Shown piece after piece: positions 9,857-21,698 of a DNA stretch of 64,000 nucleotides (its first letter is position 1; every line of letters starts with the position of its first letter). The translations under genes and the position numbers were made by a program. Source of the stretch: Rugamonas rivuli (lineage in GTDB: Bacteria > Pseudomonadota > Gammaproteobacteria > Burkholderiales > Burkholderiaceae_D); the NCBI RefSeq assembly GCF_009380165.1, contig NZ_WHUF01000006.1:1-64000 (forward strand), in the 5' to 3' direction. The notes below the pieces were generated by a model, which was given only the letters and a program-made list of their open reading frames with translations, did not search any database and had not been told where the DNA came from.

Positions 9857-11712
9857 CTCGCCAACACGGCACGCATCGCGCCGCGCAGTGCGTTGCAGAC
9901 GACGATTTCATCGGCCGCTTCCAGCATCGCGCGCGTGATGACGGCCTCGCTGGCCTTCCATTGCGGATCGTCCAGCAGCACGCCGCGCATCACGCCCGGC
10001 AGCAGGCCGCAGTCCAGTGATGGCGTCAGCCAGCGGCCATCGATGCGCACGAACACATTGGTGCGGCCGCCTTCGGTCAGTTCGCCGCGCTCGTTGAAGA
10101 ACAGCGTATCGAAAGCACCTTGCGCCTCCGCTTCGCGCCAGGCGGCGTCGTAGCGGCTGCGGATGCTGGTTTTATGGCGCAGGAACAGGTCGCCCGCTTC
10201 GGTGGCATCCGGCGCCAGCAGCACGCGCACCGGTTCCGTCAGCGGCGCGATCGGCGCATGCTGCACCGAGAAGGCGCCGGCCGCGTTCAACGCCAGGCGC
10301 AGACGGTAGCCGGTGTCGGCGTCCAGCATCGCGCAGGCGGTGTCGAGGTAGGCGTCGGCCGCCGCAGCGTCCCAGGCGTAGCCGAAGCAGGCCGCCGATG
10401 CCGCCAGCCGCTTCAGATGACGTTCGCGGTGGCGCACGCCGTTCGCACGCGTGGCGTGCATGGTTTCGAAAATCTCGAAGTCGTTTTTCAGGCCGGTCAG
10501 GAAGCGCGCCTTGAGCTGGCATTCGGCGTATTCCTCCTGCGCGTCGCTGTCGAAGACGATGCCGGCGCCCACGCCCATCTCGCCACGGCGTGCGCCGTTC
10601 GGGCTGTCCGGCGCTTGCAGCGTCAGCGTGCGGATCGGCACCGACATGCAGAAGTCGCCCACCTTGCCTGCGTCTTTGACCGGATCGAACCAGCCGATGG
10701 CGCCGGTGTAGATGCCGCGCGGGTCCGGCTCCAGTTCGCGGATGATCTCCATGGTGCGCCGCTTGGGTGCGCCGGTGATCGAGCCGCATGGGTACAGCGC
10801 GTTGAAGATGTCGGCCAGCGTGGCGCCGGCGCGCAGCCTGGCGGTGATGGTGGAGGTCATTTGCAGCACGCTGCTGTAGCGGTGCACCTCGAACAGTGCA
10901 GGCACCTCGACGCTGCCGGTCTGCGCGACGCGGGCGATGTCGTTGCGCAGCAGGTCGACGATCATCAGGTTTTCGGCGCGGTTCTTCGGATCGGCGGCCA
11001 GCGTGGTGGCGCGCTGGATGTTCTCGGCCGATTGCGCCGGCGGCGCGGCCGGCGCCGTGCCCTTCATCGGCCGCGCGGTCAGCACGCCGTTCTCGTGGCG
11101 CACGAACAGTTCGGGCGACAGCGACAGCACGGCGCTGCCGTCCTCCAGCCCCACCAGCGCGCCGTAGGGCACCGGCTGGCGTCCGCGCAGGCGGGCGTAT
11201 AGCGCGTGGATGCTGCCAAACGCGTCAAAACGCAGCCTGTACGTGTAATTGACCTGGTAGGTGTCGCCGGCCTCGATGTAGTCGTGGATGCGCGCCAGGG
11301 CCGCGCTGAACGCGTCCTGCTCGATGTTGGCGCGAATGTTGGCGATGCCCGATGGCCGCTCAATAGGGAAGGAGCGCGCCGCCAGCCAGTCGCCCACCTC
11401 GGCCGACGACAGTTGCGCGCACTGCGAGAACAGCAGAATCTGGGCTAAAGGAGGCGCCGGCGTGGCGGAGGATGGCGCGGCGGCAGCACCCAGCTCCAGC
11501 AGCTCCGCGCCCAGTTCATAGGCGCAGATGGTGACGGCGTATTGGCCGCGCTCCAGCGCCGCCTGCATCTGCTCCAGCAATTGTGGCCACTGGCCGATAT
11601 GGTCGCAACGCAGCGTGCCGGTGTGGCCGGTGTACAGGCGCGAACGCGCGTCCGGAGTCTGGGTGCCCTCCGGGCTGGCGTCATCCAGCAGTGCGAAAAC
11701 TTCGTTCATCAT
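9853..11712 (-). CDS. pabB: Fused aminodeoxychorismate synthase I / aminodeoxychorismate lyase
   Basis: A 619-residue bifunctional protein for p-aminobenzoate synthesis in the folate pathway. The N-terminal part (to about residue 390) is a chorismate-binding PabB domain, with GDTYQVNYTYRLRF, AENLMIVDLLRND and the catalytic GSITGAPK motif. The C-terminal part (from about residue 395, starting FEIFETMHATR) is a PabC-type, PLP-dependent class IV aminotransferase fold with DTLFFNERGELTEGGRTNVF. Such PabB-PabC fusions are known in beta-proteobacteria. Two ATGs (11712, 11709) are adjacent, and a longer upstream reading runs into slmA and is unlikely. It lies 4 bases after the slmA stop, so the genes are probably co-transcribed. 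A separate glutaminase (PabA) is not in the window. Confidence 0.93.
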   Translation of the reverse strand: MMNEVFALLDDASPEGTQTPDARSRLYTGHTGTLRCDHIGQWPQLLEQMQAALERGQYAVTICAYELGAELLELGAAAAPSSATPAPPLAQILLFSQCAQLSSAEVGDWLAARSFPIERPSGIANIRANIEQDAFSAALARIHDYIEAGDTYQVNYTYRLRFDAFGSIHALYARLRGRQPVPYGALVGLEDGSAVLSLSPELFVRHENGVLTARPMKGTAPAAPPAQSAENIQRATTLAADPKNRAENLMIVDLLRNDIARVAQTGSVEVPALFEVHRYSSVLQMTSTITARLRAGATLADIFNALYPCGSITGAPKRRTMEIIRELEPDPRGIYTGAIGWFDPVKDAGKVGDFCMSVPIRTLTLQAPDSPNGARRGEMGVGAGIVFDSDAQEEYAECQLKARFLTGLKNDFEIFETMHATRANGVRHRERHLKRLAASAACFGYAWDAAAADAYLDTACAMLDADTGYRLRLALNAAGAFSVQHAPIAPLTEPVRVLLAPDATEAGDLFLRHKTSIRSRYDAAWREAEAQGAFDTLFFNERGELTEGGRTNVFVRIDGRWLTPSLDCGLLPGVMRGVLLDDPQWKASEAVITRAMLEAADEIVVCNALRGAMRAVLAS

Positions 11713-11716
11713 CAAC

Positions 11717-12292
11717 TCAGGCAAGCAGCAGGGCGATCTGCAAAGGCGCGTCCTGCGCCGGGTTATTCTTGAATCCACTCTTGGCATAGCGGTGCCAGCG
11801 GCCGATGACGAAGCTGGCCAGCATGCCGGCGCGCGCCTGCACCTCGGCCTCGTGCGCCTGGCCTTCGCTCACGGCCAGCCGCAAGGCCTGCTTCAGCGCC
11901 AGTTCGACGCGGTCGTAGAACTGGTTCATGCGCAGTTGCAGCCGCTCGTCCTCGTTCACCAGCGCCTCGCCGATCAGCACCCGCGTCATGCCCGGGTTCT
12001 GGCTGGCGAAGTTGAGCAGCATGCCGACGATGTCGCGCGCCTGCGCCAGGCCGTCGCTCTGGCGTTCGGCGATCTGGTTGATCAAGCCGAACACCGACGA
12101 TTCGATAAACTCGATCAAGCCCTCGAACATCTGCGCCTTGCTGGCGAAGTGGCGATACAGCGCGGCCTCGGAGAACTCCAGCTTGCGCGCCAGCGCGGCG
12201 GTGGTGATCTTGTCGCCCTTGGGTTGTTCCAGCATCTCCGCCAGCGCCTGCAGAATCTGCATGCGGCGCTGGCCCGGCGGGTTGCTTGCCAT
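11717..12292 (-). CDS. slmA: Nucleoid occlusion factor SlmA (TetR family)
   Basis: A 191-residue TetR-type DNA-binding protein that matches SlmA: N-terminal GQRRMQILQALAEML, HTH around TTAALARKLEFSEAALYRHF, and a characteristic C-terminus (RWHRYAKSGFK near the end). Known SlmA binds chromosomal SBS sites and blocks FtsZ polymerisation over the nucleoid. It sits between the HAD nucleotidase (42 bases upstream) and pabB-pabC (4 bases downstream). It could be an ordinary TetR regulator, but the motif match and context favour SlmA. Confidence 0.85.
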   Translation of the reverse strand: MASNPPGQRRMQILQALAEMLEQPKGDKITTAALARKLEFSEAALYRHFASKAQMFEGLIEFIESSVFGLINQIAERQSDGLAQARDIVGMLLNFASQNPGMTRVLIGEALVNEDERLQLRMNQFYDRVELALKQALRLAVSEGQAHEAEVQARAGMLASFVIGRWHRYAKSGFKNNPAQDAPLQIALLLA

Positions 12293-12334
12293 GTGATCTC
12301 GCGGATAAGTGAATGGGTGGGTGGATTGTTTTGT

Positions 12335-13063
12335 TCAGCGCAGATGATGCAGGCGTGCCGGCAAATTCCTGACAGATTTTACTTTGACATCGACATAAGC
12401 GGGGCGAATTAACCTTTTTTGCGGATGCGCCAGGCCGACCGCGTCGCCCACTTCCAGGTATTGCGTGACCCAGGCGGTGCGCATGCCCAGCGCGTGCGCG
12501 CTCCGCAGATTGGCCAGCGTATCCTCGACCAGCACGCAGCGGCCGGGCGTCAGGCCATGGCGGCGCATCAGTTTGCGCAGCAGCAGCTTGGACGGCTTGG
12601 GCCGCATCTGCCGGTGCACCACCATCGACTCCACCGATACGTGGTGGCTGAACTGGCGCTGCAAACCCAGATGGCGCAGCACCTGCGTCGAGTAGCGGTG
12701 CGGCGCGTTGGTCAGCAGGATTTTGCGGCCGGGCAGGCGGCGCAACAGCTGGCGCAGTCCGCGTTCGGCACGGATCATGTCGGTCAGCCGCTCGAAGCGG
12801 TGGGTCTCGTCGAGAAAATGCGCGGCTTTTACGCCATGGTGCTTGACCAGTCCCAGCATCGTCGCGCCGTAGCGCCGCCAATACAGCGTGCGCGCGGCGT
12901 TCACCGCGTCCTCGCCGGCGGGCGTGACGCCGTCGCCCAGCACATTGGCGATGTAGACGTTCATGCTGGCCATGATCGCCGGGAAGATCGCATGCGAGGC
13001 GTTGTGCAGCGTGTTATCCAGATCGAATAGCCACACGGGGGAGTTGCGGGTAATAATGTTCAC
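12335..13063 (-). CDS. HAD-family pyrimidine 5'-nucleotidase
   Basis: A 242-residue HAD hydrolase. Motif I is FDLDNTLHN with the nucleophile and acid Asp (about residues 14-18), motif II is LLTNAPH, motif III is Lys in RPKPSK, and motif IV is VLVEDT. This set and the size match the SDT1/PhoSL pyrimidine 5'-nucleotidase group, which dephosphorylates UMP/CMP-type nucleotides. The start is a GTG. It leads the slmA-pabBC gene string. The TraB/GumN gene begins divergently 26 bases away. Confidence 0.85.
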   Translation of the reverse strand: MNIITRNSPVWLFDLDNTLHNASHAIFPAIMASMNVYIANVLGDGVTPAGEDAVNAARTLYWRRYGATMLGLVKHHGVKAAHFLDETHRFERLTDMIRAERGLRQLLRRLPGRKILLTNAPHRYSTQVLRHLGLQRQFSHHVSVESMVVHRQMRPKPSKLLLRKLMRRHGLTPGRCVLVEDTLANLRSAHALGMRTAWVTQYLEVGDAVGLAHPQKRLIRPAYVDVKVKSVRNLPARLHHLR

Positions 13064-13088
13064 TTCAAGTCAGTCATCTAAGGAAGCC

Positions 13089-14009
13089 ATGCGGGAAGCC
13101 ATACAGCGCCAGATTATAGTGATGTTCTGGACTTTGCTCTGTTTTACCCTCGCTCCGGCATGGGCGGCCGACAAAGTCCAGGCGCCCAACCACGGCGCCT
13201 TGTTCAAGGTGCAGCAGGGCGGACACACACTGTACCTGTTCGGCACCATCCACGTCGGCGCGGCGGATTTTTATCCGCTGGAGCCACGCATCACCGCCGC
13301 GCTGAAGAAGGCGCCGGTGCTGGCGCTGGAGATCGATCCGCTGGGCGACCAGCAGCCGCTGATGCGCGCCGTGCAGCGCCACGGCATGCTGACGCGCGGC
13401 GGCCCGGCCGGCCCTGAACTGTCGGCCGACTGGCGGCAGCGGCTGGACCGCCTGCTCAAGCAGTACAACATCGAAGCGGAGACGGTGGCGGCGATGAAGC
13501 CCTGGCTGCTGGCCAGCCTGCTGACGGTGAGCGAGTTCTCGGCCCAGGGCTACGAGGCGGCGCTGGCGGTGGACGCCCATCTGTCCCGCCAGGCGCACGG
13601 GCGCGGCCAGAAGGTGATCGAGCTGGAATCGGCCGAGAGCCAGATGGCGCTGTTCGACCAGATGAGCGCCGCCGAGCAGCTGCAATTCCTGCAAGAGGCC
13701 ATCGCCGGCATCGAGGACAAGGAGCAGGCCAACCAGGCCCGCGAAATCGCCGACGCCTGGCGCAAGGCCGATGTGATTGCGCTGGACGCGCTGGCGCTCA
13801 AGGCGGAGATGGACGACAGCTTCTCCGGCCGCTTCGTGCAGAAGGTGCTGCTGGACGGCCGCAATCCGGCGCTGGCCGACGGCATGGTCAAGCTGATGGC
13901 GCGCGAGAACAACTGCGTGGCGGCGATCGGCATACTGCATTTGATCGGTAACGGAAGCGTGCCGGAACTGCTGCGCAAACGCGGCATGACGGTAGAGCGG
14001 ATGTACTAA
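13089..14009 (+). CDS. TraB/GumN family exported protein
   Basis: A 306-residue protein with an N-terminal signal sequence (IVMFWTLLCFTLAPAWAA) followed by the TraB/GumN domain. Hallmarks are LYLFGTIHVGAADFYPL with the GxxH motif, a central helical region, and a C-terminal second GxxH-like site (CVAAIGILHLIG). Members have a Tiki/erythromycin-esterase-like metalloprotease fold, and their bacterial role is poorly known. I chose the ATG at 13089 because AAGGA lies 4 bases upstream and the signal peptide follows directly. Longer in-frame starts overlap the divergent nucleotidase gene. Confidence 0.85.
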   Translation: MREAIQRQIIVMFWTLLCFTLAPAWAADKVQAPNHGALFKVQQGGHTLYLFGTIHVGAADFYPLEPRITAALKKAPVLALEIDPLGDQQPLMRAVQRHGMLTRGGPAGPELSADWRQRLDRLLKQYNIEAETVAAMKPWLLASLLTVSEFSAQGYEAALAVDAHLSRQAHGRGQKVIELESAESQMALFDQMSAAEQLQFLQEAIAGIEDKEQANQAREIADAWRKADVIALDALALKAEMDDSFSGRFVQKVLLDGRNPALADGMVKLMARENNCVAAIGILHLIGNGSVPELLRKRGMTVERMY

Positions 14010-14034
14010 GCGGGGGAGGGTGCTGCAGGAAGAA

Positions 14035-14109
<75 letters not shown>

Positions 14110-14163
14110 GTACTGGTATGGCGATGCACTGGAAAACGCGGCTAAACGTGCATCGCCGTTTTT

Positions 14164-15087
14164 TCAGTGAGACCGGATCATAGTGCCAAAAGCCTGTTCG
14201 GTCAACACCTCGAGCAATAAACTGTGTTCAATTCGCCCGTCGATGATGTGAACCGTGTTGACGCCGGACTTGGCGGCATCCAGGGCTGATGAAATTTTAG
14301 GCAGCATGCCGCCCGAAATCGTCCCGTCGGCGAACATCTCGTCGATCTCGCGGGCCGACAGGTCGGTCACGAGGTTGCCCTGCTTGTCCTGCACGCCGGC
14401 GATGTTGGTCATCATGATCAGCTTTTCAGCCTTCAGGATCTCGGCGATCTTGCCGGCGACGACGTCGGCGTTGATGTTGTAAGCCTGACCATCCTGGCCG
14501 AAGCCGATCGGCGAAATGATAGGAATGAAGGCATCGTCCTGCAGCGCCTTGACCACGGCCGGGTTGATCGCGTCGATCTCGCCGACGAAGCCGATGTCGA
14601 GGAACTGGCCCGGGTTGTCCTTGTCCGGCATGGACATTTTCTTGGCGCGTATCAGGCCGCCGTCCTTGCCGGTCAGGCCCACTGCCTGGCCGCCGTAGTG
14701 GTTGATCAGCATGACGATGTCCTGCTGGACTTCGCCGCCCAGCACCCACTCCACCACTTCCATGGTTTCTTCGTCGGTGATACGCATGCCCTGCACGAAG
14801 GTGCCTTGCTTGCCGATTTTTTTCAGCGCGTTGTCGATCTGCGGACCGCCGCCGTGCACCACGACCGGGTTCATGCCCACCAGTTTGAGCAAAATGACAT
14901 CGCGGGCGAAGCCGTGCTTCAGTCGCTCGTCGGTCATCGCGTTGCCGCCGTATTTGATGACAATGGTCTTGCCATGGAAATTACGGATATAGGGCAGGGC
15001 CTCGGCCAGAATCTGCGCCTTGATCTGCGGCGCCACCGCGGTCAAGTCGTCATTCATGCCTAAGTTAAGGTTAGTCAGTTGGGTCAT
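14164..15087 (-). CDS. argB: Acetylglutamate kinase
   Basis: A 307-residue amino-acid kinase that phosphorylates N-acetyl-L-glutamate in arginine synthesis (cytoplasm). The ATP-site KYGGNAM, the VVHGGGPQID substrate loop, GLTGKDGG and the nucleotide-binding MTNIAGVQDKQG region are all present and in order. The length is normal. The N-terminal extension with the ALPYIRNFHGKT helix resembles arginine-sensitive hexameric enzymes, so feedback inhibition by arginine is plausible. An alternative ATG lies 10 codons in. No other arg gene adjoins. Confidence 0.97.
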   Translation of the reverse strand: MTQLTNLNLGMNDDLTAVAPQIKAQILAEALPYIRNFHGKTIVIKYGGNAMTDERLKHGFARDVILLKLVGMNPVVVHGGGPQIDNALKKIGKQGTFVQGMRITDEETMEVVEWVLGGEVQQDIVMLINHYGGQAVGLTGKDGGLIRAKKMSMPDKDNPGQFLDIGFVGEIDAINPAVVKALQDDAFIPIISPIGFGQDGQAYNINADVVAGKIAEILKAEKLIMMTNIAGVQDKQGNLVTDLSAREIDEMFADGTISGGMLPKISSALDAAKSGVNTVHIIDGRIEHSLLLEVLTEQAFGTMIRSH

Positions 15088-15200
15088 GGCGAGTCCGGTT
15101 TAGAAAATTTGTGCAATTTTACAGCCTGATGCTGCAATCAACTACGCATTATAGGGCTATCCGGTTGTATTTTCCCGGATCATCCGATACGCTGCCCGCT

Positions 15201-15776
15201 ATGACCGCCACCGATACCCTCCACCGCCAGCTAGAAGTCATGCGTCCACTGCTTGTCCGATTTGCACAGTTGCAAATACGGAATCAGGCCCTGGCCGAGG
15301 ATGCGGTGCAGGACGCGCTGATCGCGGTGCTGGAAAAACCGGAGCGCTTCAACGGCCAGTCGTCGCTGCGCACCTATGTGACGGGGATTTTGAAGTTCAA
15401 GATCATCGACTGCCTGCGCGCCAGCTCGCGCGAGCGCCAGATCGACACCGCCGAGGACCAGTCCGAGGACGACGCCATCGACGCCCTGTTCAAGGCCGAC
15501 GGCCACACCCGCGAGCAGCCGATGGCCTGGGGCGACCCGGATGCGACGCTGGAGCAGAAGGATTTCTTCAAGGTGCTGGAGATTTGCCTGGAAAAGCTGC
15601 CCGCCAAAACCGCCCGCATTTTCATGATGCGCGAATGGCTGGAGCTGGAAACCGACGAAATTTGTAAGGAACTGGCGATTACAACGTCTAATGCTTGGGT
15701 GCTCCTGTATCGGGCTCGCATGCGTTTGCGCGAATGCCTGGACTTGAACTGGTTTGGCAACCGCCAGGCCACGTGA
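15201..15776 (+). CDS. Sigma-70 family RNA polymerase sigma factor (ECF-like)
   Basis: A 191-residue sigma factor. Region 2 is visible at about residues 12-80 (LAEDAVQDALIAVLEKPERF, then SSLRTYVTGILKFKIIDCLR), joined by an acidic linker (AEDQSEDDAID). Region 4 is at about 125-180 (LEICLEKLPAKTARIFMMRE, then ELAITTSNAWVLLYRARMRL). It belongs to the small stress/ECF-like group found with zf-HC2 anti-sigma proteins. An ATG at 15201 fits the family length; longer in-frame starts have no support. The next gene, 36 bases on, is such an anti-sigma protein, so its activity is probably held by that partner. Confidence 0.9.
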   Translation: MTATDTLHRQLEVMRPLLVRFAQLQIRNQALAEDAVQDALIAVLEKPERFNGQSSLRTYVTGILKFKIIDCLRASSRERQIDTAEDQSEDDAIDALFKADGHTREQPMAWGDPDATLEQKDFFKVLEICLEKLPAKTARIFMMREWLELETDEICKELAITTSNAWVLLYRARMRLRECLDLNWFGNRQAT

Positions 15777-15812
15777 CTGCGCCACTTATTGCCTCACTTA
15801 CTGTCAGCGACT

Positions 15813-16064
15813 ATGGAACCACATAAAACCGGCTTGAAGCCGACCTGCCGTGAAGTGCACCGGCTGGTCTCGGAGGGGATGGACCGCGACTTGTCCTTCA
15901 TCGAGCGCACCCGCATGCGGCTGCACTTGATGGTGTGCGACGCCTGTACCCGCTTCAACGGCCAGATGTCGCTGCTGCGCACGGCCATGCGCCGCTTCCC
16001 GTTCGACGCGCCGGACGGCGGCCCGGCGCCGCTCGACGACGATCCCGAACACCGCCGCCCGTAA
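15813..16064 (+). CDS. Zinc-finger (zf-HC2) anti-sigma factor-like protein
   Basis: An 83-residue soluble protein with the zinc-binding anti-sigma pattern: CREVH near the N-terminus, then a helix ending LHLMVCDACTRF, giving the conserved HxxxCxxC core. There is no membrane segment, so this is a cytoplasmic ZAS protein, possibly redox- or metal-sensing like RsrA/ChrR relatives (inference). It lies 36 bases after the sigma gene. The ATG at 15813 fits the homologous start better than a TTG at 15789. Confidence 0.85.
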   Translation: MEPHKTGLKPTCREVHRLVSEGMDRDLSFIERTRMRLHLMVCDACTRFNGQMSLLRTAMRRFPFDAPDGGPAPLDDDPEHRRP

Positions 16065-16069
16065 GCGCC

Positions 16070-16276
16070 ATGAGCACCTGCTCGCGCTGCGGCGCAACCT
16101 TCAGCTGCGCCATGGTGGACGCCGATCCGTCGGCTCCGGCGCAGCCTTGCTGGTGCACGTATCTGCCGGCGTCGTTGCCGGTGCCGTCCGCGCCGGGCGC
16201 CAGCTGCTGGTGCCCGGACTGTCTGAAACAGCATATCCTGGACCAACGCGCCGACCATCCCAAACCGGCCGGCTAG
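16070..16276 (+). CDS. Small cysteine-rich CWC family protein
   Basis: A 68-residue protein with the paired motifs CSRCGATFSC and PCWC, then a second CWCPDCL cluster. This is the pattern of the cysteine-rich CWC family (function unknown, probably metal binding). It begins 5 bases after the anti-sigma stop and ends 16 bases before the kinase gene, so it is embedded in the signalling run. Eight cysteines in 68 residues make a structural zinc or iron-sulfur site likely. Confidence 0.82.
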   Translation: MSTCSRCGATFSCAMVDADPSAPAQPCWCTYLPASLPVPSAPGASCWCPDCLKQHILDQRADHPKPAG

Positions 16277-16292
16277 CCTGAAGGAAGCACGC

Positions 16293-19337
<3,045 letters not shown>

Positions 19338-19344
19338 AGAGAGT

Positions 19345-20484
19345 ATGCCGATGAACGCAAAACCAACGATCCTGGTGGTCGACGACATCCCGGACAACAT
19401 CGATCTGCTGTGCGCCGTGCTGGAAGACGACTATCGCACCAAGATCGCCGTCAACGGCGAGCGAGCGCTGAAAATCGCCAACGGCGAATCGAAGCCGGAC
19501 CTGATCCTGCTCGACGTGATGATGCCGGGGATGAGCGGCTACGAAGTGTGCAAGGAGCTCAAGGCCAATCCCGCCACGCGCGACATTCCGGTGATCTTCG
19601 TCACCGCCATGAGCGAGACGGTGGACGAGCAGCTCGGCCTGGGACTGGGGGCGGCGGACTACATCACCAAGCCGATCTCCGCGCCCATCGTCCTGGCGCG
19701 CATCAAGACCCAGCTGTCGATGAAGCGGGTGCACGACTTCCTGCGCGACCAGAACAACTTCCTCGAAACGGAAATCGAAAAGCGCACGCGGGAAATCGTC
19801 GCGCTGCAGGACGTGACCATTCACACCATGGCCTCGCTGGCCGAAACGCGCGACAGCGAAACCGGCAACCATATCCGCCGCACCGCGCACTACGTGAAGA
19901 CGCTGGCGGAAAAGCTGCGCACCAATCCGCGCTTCAGCGATTTTCTGACCGATAAAAATATCGAACTGCTGTTCAAGTCCGCGCCGCTGCACGACATCGG
20001 CAAGGTCGGCATCCCCGACCGCATCCTGCTCAAGCCGGGCCGCTTCGAGGGCAACGAATTCGAGATCATGAAGACCCACACCACGCTGGGCCGCAATGCG
20101 ATCCGCCAGGCCGAGCGCGAGCTGGGGCTGGAGGTGGACTTCCTCAAGTTCGCCAAGGAGATCGCCTACGGCCACCAGGAAAAATGGGACGGCAGCGGCT
20201 ATCCCGAAGGCCTGAGCGGCGACGACATCCCGATCTCCGCGCGGCTGATGGCGGTGGCCGACGTGTACGACGCGCTGATCAGCCGCCGCGTCTACAAGGA
20301 AGGCATGTCGCACGAGGCGGCGGTGGCCATCATCGCCGAGGGCCGCGGCCAGCACTTCGATCCCGACATGGTCGACGCCTTCATGGAGCTGCAGCAGGAC
20401 TTCATCGACATCGCAAAACGCTATGCCGACTCCGACCATGACATGACGCAGCACCGCGAAAAGATCGAGCGCTTCAGCGGTTAA
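19345..20484 (+). CDS. Response regulator with HD-GYP c-di-GMP phosphodiesterase domain
   Basis: A 379-residue protein with an N-terminal receiver (phospho-acceptor Asp57 in LILLDVMMPGMSG), a coiled linker (about 128-160) and a C-terminal HD-GYP domain with both signatures, APLHDIGKVGIPD (HD at 216-217) and HQEKWDGSGYP (277-287). The family hydrolyses cyclic di-GMP, lowering it and favouring motility over biofilm. Located 7 bases after the hybrid kinase, it is the likely output. A second ATG lies two codons in. Confidence 0.95.
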   Translation: MPMNAKPTILVVDDIPDNIDLLCAVLEDDYRTKIAVNGERALKIANGESKPDLILLDVMMPGMSGYEVCKELKANPATRDIPVIFVTAMSETVDEQLGLGLGAADYITKPISAPIVLARIKTQLSMKRVHDFLRDQNNFLETEIEKRTREIVALQDVTIHTMASLAETRDSETGNHIRRTAHYVKTLAEKLRTNPRFSDFLTDKNIELLFKSAPLHDIGKVGIPDRILLKPGRFEGNEFEIMKTHTTLGRNAIRQAERELGLEVDFLKFAKEIAYGHQEKWDGSGYPEGLSGDDIPISARLMAVADVYDALISRRVYKEGMSHEAAVAIIAEGRGQHFDPDMVDAFMELQQDFIDIAKRYADSDHDMTQHREKIERFSG

Positions 20485-20492
20485 TTTAGCGG

Positions 20493-21689
20493 CTAGCTGA
20501 CCGTGCGGAAGAAGCGCAGCATCTCGCGGCTGGCGTCCGGACCCTTGGCGTCGGTGTAGGTGCCGCTGTTGCTGCCGCCGGACCAGGCATGGCCGGCGCC
20601 GTGCACCACCCAGTGTTCGCCCAGCGGCGTGCCGTCCGACTTGGTGTGCGTGGTCTGCGTGTAGCGGTGCCCGTTCGGTACGCTGCCCGATTGCACCGAG
20701 GGCTTGCCATGCCGGTCGTGCAGGCGCTGCTCGATGACCTGCTCGCCGTTGCGCGGATTGACGGTGGTGTCGCTGTCGCCGTGGAAGACGATGATGGGCT
20801 GCGAACCATCGCCGGCCTTGCGGGGTGACATGACGCCGCGCTTCATCGCCGTCAGCGCCGACGGCAAGTCCTGCGCCGAGGCGAACGGCAAGCCCGAATG
20901 CACACCCACTGCCGCAAACAGCTCCGGATACAGCGTGCCGACGATGACCGCCATCGCGCCGCCGGCAGACAGCCCGGCCACGTACACCTGGCGTTCGTTG
21001 ACCGGGTATTCGTCGATCACCTGTTGGGCGATGCCGGCGATGATGGATGGCTCGCCCTGCCCATGCTGCTGGTCGATGGCGTTGAACCAGTTCCAGCATT
21101 TGTGCTGGTTGGCGTTGGGCGTCTGCTCGGGGTAGACCACGAAGCATTCATTTTCCTCGGCCAGCCGGTTCATTTGCGTGCCGTTGGCGAAATCGTCCGG
21201 GTTCTGGGTGCAGCCGTGCAGCATCACCAGCAGCGGCATCGCCTGGCCGTGATAGCTGGCCGGGATGTACAGCTTGTAGTTGCGGGTGCCGGCGTGGTTG
21301 GTGTAGCTGCCCTTGATGAACTGCGCACCCTCGGGCAGCGCCACTTCCGGTGTCGGATGCATGAAGGCGCCGACGTCGATGGCGCGATCGAGATTGGCTT
21401 GCAGGTCGACCTTGATGCCCATGCGGTTCAACATGTCCTGCGCGAATTCGGCCGGATGGGTGGCCGGATTCGGCGCTGCCTTGGCCTCGGGCGCGGGTTC
21501 CGGTGCCGGCCCTGGCGCGGCGTGGTTCGGCGGCGGATTGATGTCGCGCATGGCGGGTTGCGCCGGCGCCGCCGCTTTGGCGGCATGTCCGCGCAGGCTG
21601 TCCATGGCCTGCTGGATGGCCGCCGATGCGCTTCTGTTCATCAGCCTTTGCGCCGCTTCGCGCATGTGTGAAAAAAGCGGTAGTTTCAT
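20493..21689 (-). CDS. PHB depolymerase family esterase
   Basis: A 398-residue alpha/beta-hydrolase of the PHB depolymerase/feruloyl esterase group. Visible are the oxyanion-type MLHGCTQNPDDFA, the nucleophile box GLSAGGAMA (lipase box), the acid loop VFHGDSDTTVNP and the catalytic His region GAGHAWSGG. The first 85 residues are an amphipathic segment and a Pro/Ala-rich linker. No clear signal peptide is seen, so the enzyme may act inside the cell or leave by another route. An AGGGA site precedes the ATG. The regulator gene ends 9 bases upstream, implying one operon. The true substrate (PHB, oligomers or another ester) is not proven. Confidence 0.87.
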   Translation of the reverse strand: MKLPLFSHMREAAQRLMNRSASAAIQQAMDSLRGHAAKAAAPAQPAMRDINPPPNHAAPGPAPEPAPEAKAAPNPATHPAEFAQDMLNRMGIKVDLQANLDRAIDVGAFMHPTPEVALPEGAQFIKGSYTNHAGTRNYKLYIPASYHGQAMPLLVMLHGCTQNPDDFANGTQMNRLAEENECFVVYPEQTPNANQHKCWNWFNAIDQQHGQGEPSIIAGIAQQVIDEYPVNERQVYVAGLSAGGAMAVIVGTLYPELFAAVGVHSGLPFASAQDLPSALTAMKRGVMSPRKAGDGSQPIIVFHGDSDTTVNPRNGEQVIEQRLHDRHGKPSVQSGSVPNGHRYTQTTHTKSDGTPLGEHWVVHGAGHAWSGGSNSGTYTDAKGPDASREMLRFFRTVS

Positions 21690-21698
21690 GATGGTCCC

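Noticed and set aside
12963..13088. Longer N-terminus for the TraB/GumN protein
   Set aside because: It would overlap the divergent nucleotidase gene by 100 bases. The ATG at 13089 has a good ribosome binding site and starts directly before the signal peptide.
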